Assembly (NCBI GenBank): GCA_946480925.1
Contig: CAMLLU010000001.1
Location: forward strand, 62,001-126,000
Direction: 5' to 3'
Source of the DNA: an uncultured Rivibacter sp.
GTDB lineage: Bacteria > Pseudomonadota > Gammaproteobacteria > Burkholderiales > Burkholderiaceae
Length of the DNA: 64,000 nucleotides
Each line of letters begins with the position of its first letter. Position 1 is the first letter of the stretch. Below are positions 60,726-64,000 of this stretch, piece after piece. The notes under the pieces are model-generated. The model saw only the letters and a list, made by a program, of their open reading frames with translations. It made no database searches and was not told the DNA's origin. The position numbers were made by a program, and so were the translations under genes.

Positions 60726-62240
60726 ATGGATCTGGATCTGTTCACCAACCTCAGCCTGGGCTTCCAGACGGCGCTCACGCTGCAGAACCTGGCCTACGGC
60801 TTCCTCGGCTGCCTGCTGGGCACGCTGATCGGCGTGCTGCCGGGCCTGGGCCCCGTGGCCACCATCGCGATGCTGCTGCCGTCGATCTACTCGCTCGATG
60901 CGGTGCCGGCGCTCATCATGCTGGCCGGCATCTACTACGGCGCGCAGTACGGCGGCTCCACCACCGCCATCCTGATCAACGTGCCGGGTGAATCGTCGTC
61001 GGTGGTCACCGCCATCGACGGCTACGCGATGGCACGCCAGGGCCGTGCGGGTCCGGCGCTCGCCGCCGCGGGCCTGGGCTCGTTCTTCGCGGGCTGCGTG
61101 GGCACCGTGGTGATCGCCGCGTTCGCGCCGCCGCTCACCGAAATGGCCTTCAAGTTCGGCCCGGCCGAATACTTCTCGCTGATGGTGCTGGGCCTGATCG
61201 GTGCCGTGGTGCTGGCCTCGGGTTCGCTCATCAAGGCCATCTCGATGATCATCCTGGGCCTGCTGCTCGGGCAGATCAACACCGACGTGATCTCCGGCGT
61301 GCCGCGCTACAGCTTCGACATTCCCGAGCTGACCGACGGCATCCAGTTCGTCACCATTGCGATGGGCGTGTTCGGCTTCGGCGAGATCATCGCGAACCTG
61401 GGCCGCCCCTCCGAGCACCGCGAGGTGTTCACGAAGGAAGTGCACGGCCTGTGGCCCACGAAGGACGACTTCCGCAAGGCGGCTCCGGCCGTGCTGCGCG
61501 GCACGGCGCTGGGCTCCATCCTCGGTGTGCTGCCCGGTGGCGGCGCGCTGCTGTCGGCTTTTGCGGCCTACACGCTCGAGAAGAAGGTGGCCAAGGATCC
61601 GAGCAAGTTCGGCAAGGGCGACATCCGCGGCGTGGCAGGTCCCGAGTCGGCCAACAACGCCGGTGCGCAGACCAGCTTCATCCCGATGCTCACGCTGGGC
61701 ATTCCGCCCAATGCGGTGATGGCGCTGATGGTGGGTGCCATGACCATCAAGGGCATCCAGCCCGGCCCGCAGGTGATGACCAGCAACCCCGAGCTGTTCT
61801 GGGGCCTGATCGCCTCGATGTGGATCGGCAACCTGATGCTCGTGGTCCTGAACCTGCCGCTGATCGGCATCTGGATCCGCCTGCTCACGGTGCCCTACCG
61901 CTTCCTGTACCCGGCCATCCTCACGTTCTGCTGCATCGGCCTGTACACGTTGAACAACAACAACTTCGACGTCTACATGGCGGCAGGCTTCGGCATCATC
62001 GGCTACTTCTTCTACAAACTGGGTTGCGAGCCCGCGCCGCTGCTGCTGGGCTTCATCCTCGGGCCCATGATGGAAGAGAACCTGCGCCGCGCGCTGCTGC
62101 TGTCGCGCGGCGACTGGAGCACCTTCGTGACGCGGCCGTTGTCGGCCGGGTTGCTGGCCGCGGCGGCGTTGATGGTCATCATCGTGCTGCTGCCCTCGGT
62201 GAAGGCCCGCCGCGAAGAAGCCTTCCAGGACGCCGACTGA
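60726..62240 (+). CDS. Tripartite tricarboxylate transporter large subunit TctA
   Basis: The 504-residue protein has about 12 helices and the TctA signature GVLPGLGPVATIAMLLP with GIYYGAQYGGSTTAILINVPGE. The second repeat contains GVLPGGGALLSAFAAYTLEK and TLGIPPNAVMALMVGAM. It is the permease of a proton- or sodium-driven carboxylate importer together with TctB. No TctC/BugT binding protein lies nearby, so it must come from another locus. A hairpin terminator follows the stop. Confidence 0.95.
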   Translation: MDLDLFTNLSLGFQTALTLQNLAYGFLGCLLGTLIGVLPGLGPVATIAMLLPSIYSLDAVPALIMLAGIYYGAQYGGSTTAILINVPGESSSVVTAIDGYAMARQGRAGPALAAAGLGSFFAGCVGTVVIAAFAPPLTEMAFKFGPAEYFSLMVLGLIGAVVLASGSLIKAISMIILGLLLGQINTDVISGVPRYSFDIPELTDGIQFVTIAMGVFGFGEIIANLGRPSEHREVFTKEVHGLWPTKDDFRKAAPAVLRGTALGSILGVLPGGGALLSAFAAYTLEKKVAKDPSKFGKGDIRGVAGPESANNAGAQTSFIPMLTLGIPPNAVMALMVGAMTIKGIQPGPQVMTSNPELFWGLIASMWIGNLMLVVLNLPLIGIWIRLLTVPYRFLYPAILTFCCIGLYTLNNNNFDVYMAAGFGIIGYFFYKLGCEPAPLLLGFILGPMMEENLRRALLLSRGDWSTFVTRPLSAGLLAAAALMVIIVLLPSVKARREEAFQDAD

Positions 62241-62272
62241 GCGACCGCGACCACACCTCCACTTGAACGAAC

Positions 62273-62299
62273 AAGCCCCGCCTCCCGCGGGGCTTTGTT
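62273..62299 (+). terminator. Intrinsic terminator after tctA
   Basis: A nine-base stem (arms 62273-62281 and 62287-62295) with a five-base loop ends in a T-rich stretch (TTTGTTCTT). It lies 32 bases after the tctA stop. Confidence 0.8.
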
Positions 62300-62308
62300 C
62301 TTGATGCG

Positions 62309-63907
62309 ATGTTCGCTGCGATGAAAGAAACGCCCACCGCATTGCTGCCGCTGCAAGGCCCGGTGTTCCGCATGCTGTGGCTGGCCTGGCTGGCCGCCAA
62401 CGTGAGCATGTGGATGAACGACGTGGCCGCCGCCTGGCTGATGACCTCGCTGACCGACAGCCCGGTGATGGTGGCGCTGGTGCAGGCGGCGGCCACGCTG
62501 CCGGTGTTCCTGCTCGGGCTGCCCAGCGGGGCCATGGCCGACATCGTGGACCGCCGCAAGTACTTCGCCGCCACGCAGCTGTGGGTGGCCGTCAACGCGG
62601 TCGTCCTGTGTCTGTGTTCGCTGGCCGACGTGCTGAGCGCGCAGCTGCTGCTCACGCTCACCTTCATCAACGGCATCGGCCTGGCGATGCGCTGGCCGGT
62701 GTTCGCGGCCATCGTGCCCGACATCGTGCCCAAGCCGCAGCTGCCGGCGGCGCTGGCGCTCAACGGCGTGGCGATGAACATGTCGCGCGTCATCGGTCCC
62801 ATCGTGGCCGGTGCGCTGCTGGCCAGCGTGGGCAGTGCCTGGGTGTTCGCGCTCAACGCCGTGCTGTCGGTGGGCGCCTTCGTGCTGATCGTGCGCTGGC
62901 GCAGCGAGCAGAAGGCCAGCGCGCTGCCCGGCGAGCGTTTCGTGGGCGCCATGCGCGTGGGCCTGCAGCACGTGATGCAGTCGCCGCGCATGAAGGCCGT
63001 GCTGGTGCGCGTCTTCATGTTCTTCCTGCAGTCCACGGCGCTGCTCGCGCTGCTGCCGCTGGTGGCCAAGCGCATGCATGGCGGCGGGGCGGGCACGTTC
63101 ACGGTGCTGCTGGCGGCCATGGGGGCGGGCGCCATCGTCGCGGCCTTCTTCCTGCCGCGGCTGCGCGAGCGCTTCGGGCGCAACGAGTTCGTGCGCTATG
63201 GCACCTTCACGCATGCGGTGATGTCGGCGGCCGTGGCGTTCGCGCCGAACGTTTGGGCGGCGCTGCCGGCGATGTTCGTGGCCGGCATGGCGTGGATCTC
63301 CACCGCCAATTCGCTCACCGTGGTGGCGCAGATGTCGCTGCCCAACTGGGTGCGCGCTCGCGGCATGGCGGTCTACCAGATGGCGCTGATGGGCGGCAGC
63401 GCAGCCGGCGCCGCGCTGTGGGGCCAGGTGGCGGGGTTGACCGACGTGCCGCTGAGCATCGTCATCGCATCGACGGTCGGGCCGGTGGTGCTGCTGCTCA
63501 CTCGCGGCCTCACCCTCGAAGGCAGTGCCGACGAAGACTTCAGCCCCGCCAAGCCGGCCAACGACCCGATGCCTGCGATCGACGTGCGTGCCGACGATGG
63601 GCCGGTGCTCATCACCATCGAATACCGCATCGACCCGGCCAATGCCGAAGCCTTTGCCGCGGTGATGCAGGAGACGCGGCGTGCGCGGCTGCGCCAGGGG
63701 GCGCTGTCGTGGGGGCTGTTCCACGACACCGAGGAGCCCGGCCGCTACGTCGAGACGCTGGTGGACGAATCGTGGGTCGAGCACCTGCGCCGGCTCGAGC
63801 GCTTCACCGCGGCCGATGCGGGCCTGCGCGAGCGCCGCTGGGCCTTCCACGTCGGCGATGCGCCGCCCAAGGTGAGGCGTTACGTCTCGCACGCGATGAA
63901 GGGGTAG
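62309..63907 (+). CDS. MFS transporter (MFS_3 / EntS-like) with C-terminal extra domain
   Basis: The 532-residue protein has 12 helices of the MFS_3 branch (related to enterobactin exporter EntS): WLAWLAANVSMWMNDVAAAW and LGLPSGAMADIVDRRKYF near the start. The last ~120 residues (from about 415) are soluble, with VLITIEYRIDPANAEAFAAV and GRYVETLVDESWVEHLRR. They look like a ferredoxin-like dimeric alpha-beta barrel (ABM-type) domain. ATG at 62309 or 62321 may be the start; neither has a clear ribosome site. It likely exports a small molecule; the substrate is unknown. Confidence 0.88.
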   Translation: MFAAMKETPTALLPLQGPVFRMLWLAWLAANVSMWMNDVAAAWLMTSLTDSPVMVALVQAAATLPVFLLGLPSGAMADIVDRRKYFAATQLWVAVNAVVLCLCSLADVLSAQLLLTLTFINGIGLAMRWPVFAAIVPDIVPKPQLPAALALNGVAMNMSRVIGPIVAGALLASVGSAWVFALNAVLSVGAFVLIVRWRSEQKASALPGERFVGAMRVGLQHVMQSPRMKAVLVRVFMFFLQSTALLALLPLVAKRMHGGGAGTFTVLLAAMGAGAIVAAFFLPRLRERFGRNEFVRYGTFTHAVMSAAVAFAPNVWAALPAMFVAGMAWISTANSLTVVAQMSLPNWVRARGMAVYQMALMGGSAAGAALWGQVAGLTDVPLSIVIASTVGPVVLLLTRGLTLEGSADEDFSPAKPANDPMPAIDVRADDGPVLITIEYRIDPANAEAFAAVMQETRRARLRQGALSWGLFHDTEEPGRYVETLVDESWVEHLRRLERFTAADAGLRERRWAFHVGDAPPKVRRYVSHAMKG

Positions 63908-64000
63908 CGGCCGGCGGGCCGCTGCGCTGCCCGTCTGCCTTTGCGCTGTTTTCGCGCAAGCCCACTTCGCTGCAAGCGAAGGCAGCGCCGCACAGAATCG

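Overview
The window looks like ordinary chromosome from a GC-rich betaproteobacterium of the order Burkholderiales, close to the Rubrivivax / Leptothrix / Rhizobacter group. This is inferred from the strong G/C third-position bias and from the gene families: PEP-CTERM protein, TctAB transporter, small NAD-type isocitrate dehydrogenase, ProQ/FinO protein and class I fructose bisphosphatase. I found no insertion sequence, prophage, integrase or CRISPR array. Genes are dense, and many pairs are translationally coupled through ATGA or TGATG junctions.

Layout. 1-5.3 kb: 3' end of a probable PPi-dependent phosphofructokinase, isocitrate dehydrogenase, a DHH-like hypothetical, a PEP-CTERM HAF-repeat protein running tail-to-tail into a ProQ-like RNA chaperone, and tRNA-Thr(CGU) with its terminator. 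5.3-10.2 kb (minus): fbp, pepN and prfB, the last with an intact programmed +1 frameshift. 10.3-11.2 kb: a coupled membrane protein / TPR pair. 11.3-20.9 kb: a two-part locus that I find the most interesting. It holds a DUF4212 + sodium/solute symporter pair, then an operon of a CBS/nucleotidyltransferase-like protein, a 63-residue membrane protein, a symporter-domain histidine kinase (CbrA/CrbS type), a receiver-only response regulator, and a pseudokinase fused to a DEDDh exonuclease. 21-22.5 kb: an alpha/beta hydrolase and an acetyltransferase.

22.5-29.6 kb (minus): a surface-glycan block (bifunctional glycosyltransferase-methyltransferase, WsaF-like glycosyltransferase, MsbA-type ABC exporter, two-domain GT2 protein). 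29.9-39.3 kb: mixed metabolic and housekeeping genes (2OG-Fe dioxygenase, acyl-CoA synthetase, aldo/keto reductase, YbaK, FRG protein, PlsY, RidA, thioesterase, YciO, EamA transporter, PHP phosphatase). 39.4-46.1 kb (minus): exported proteins (S9 peptidase, two PQQ-type sugar dehydrogenases, a FecR/DUF6600 lipoprotein). 46.3-49.7 kb: recJ, a conserved hypothetical, and a secreted-protein gene split by an in-frame amber codon after its signal peptide. 49.8-51.8 kb: lolC-lolD. 51.8-56 kb (minus): VWA, DUF58, MoxR and a membrane-anchored trypsin-like protease. 56.1-60.1 kb: TatD, a DNA glycosylase, a spermidine-synthase-like protein and a GspE-type ATPase in a coupled string. 60.2-63.9 kb: tctB-tctA and an MFS transporter with an extra C-terminal domain.

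Working together. The 11.3-20.9 kb genes probably form an uptake-and-sensing module for a small carboxylate such as acetate, by analogy with the ActP/CrbS loci of Vibrio and Pseudomonas. Here the receiver has no DNA-binding domain and the last protein joins dead kinase-like domains to a nuclease. The 22-30 kb genes probably build and export or modify an envelope glycan. Functions rest on motif reading and family knowledge only; no database search was run.
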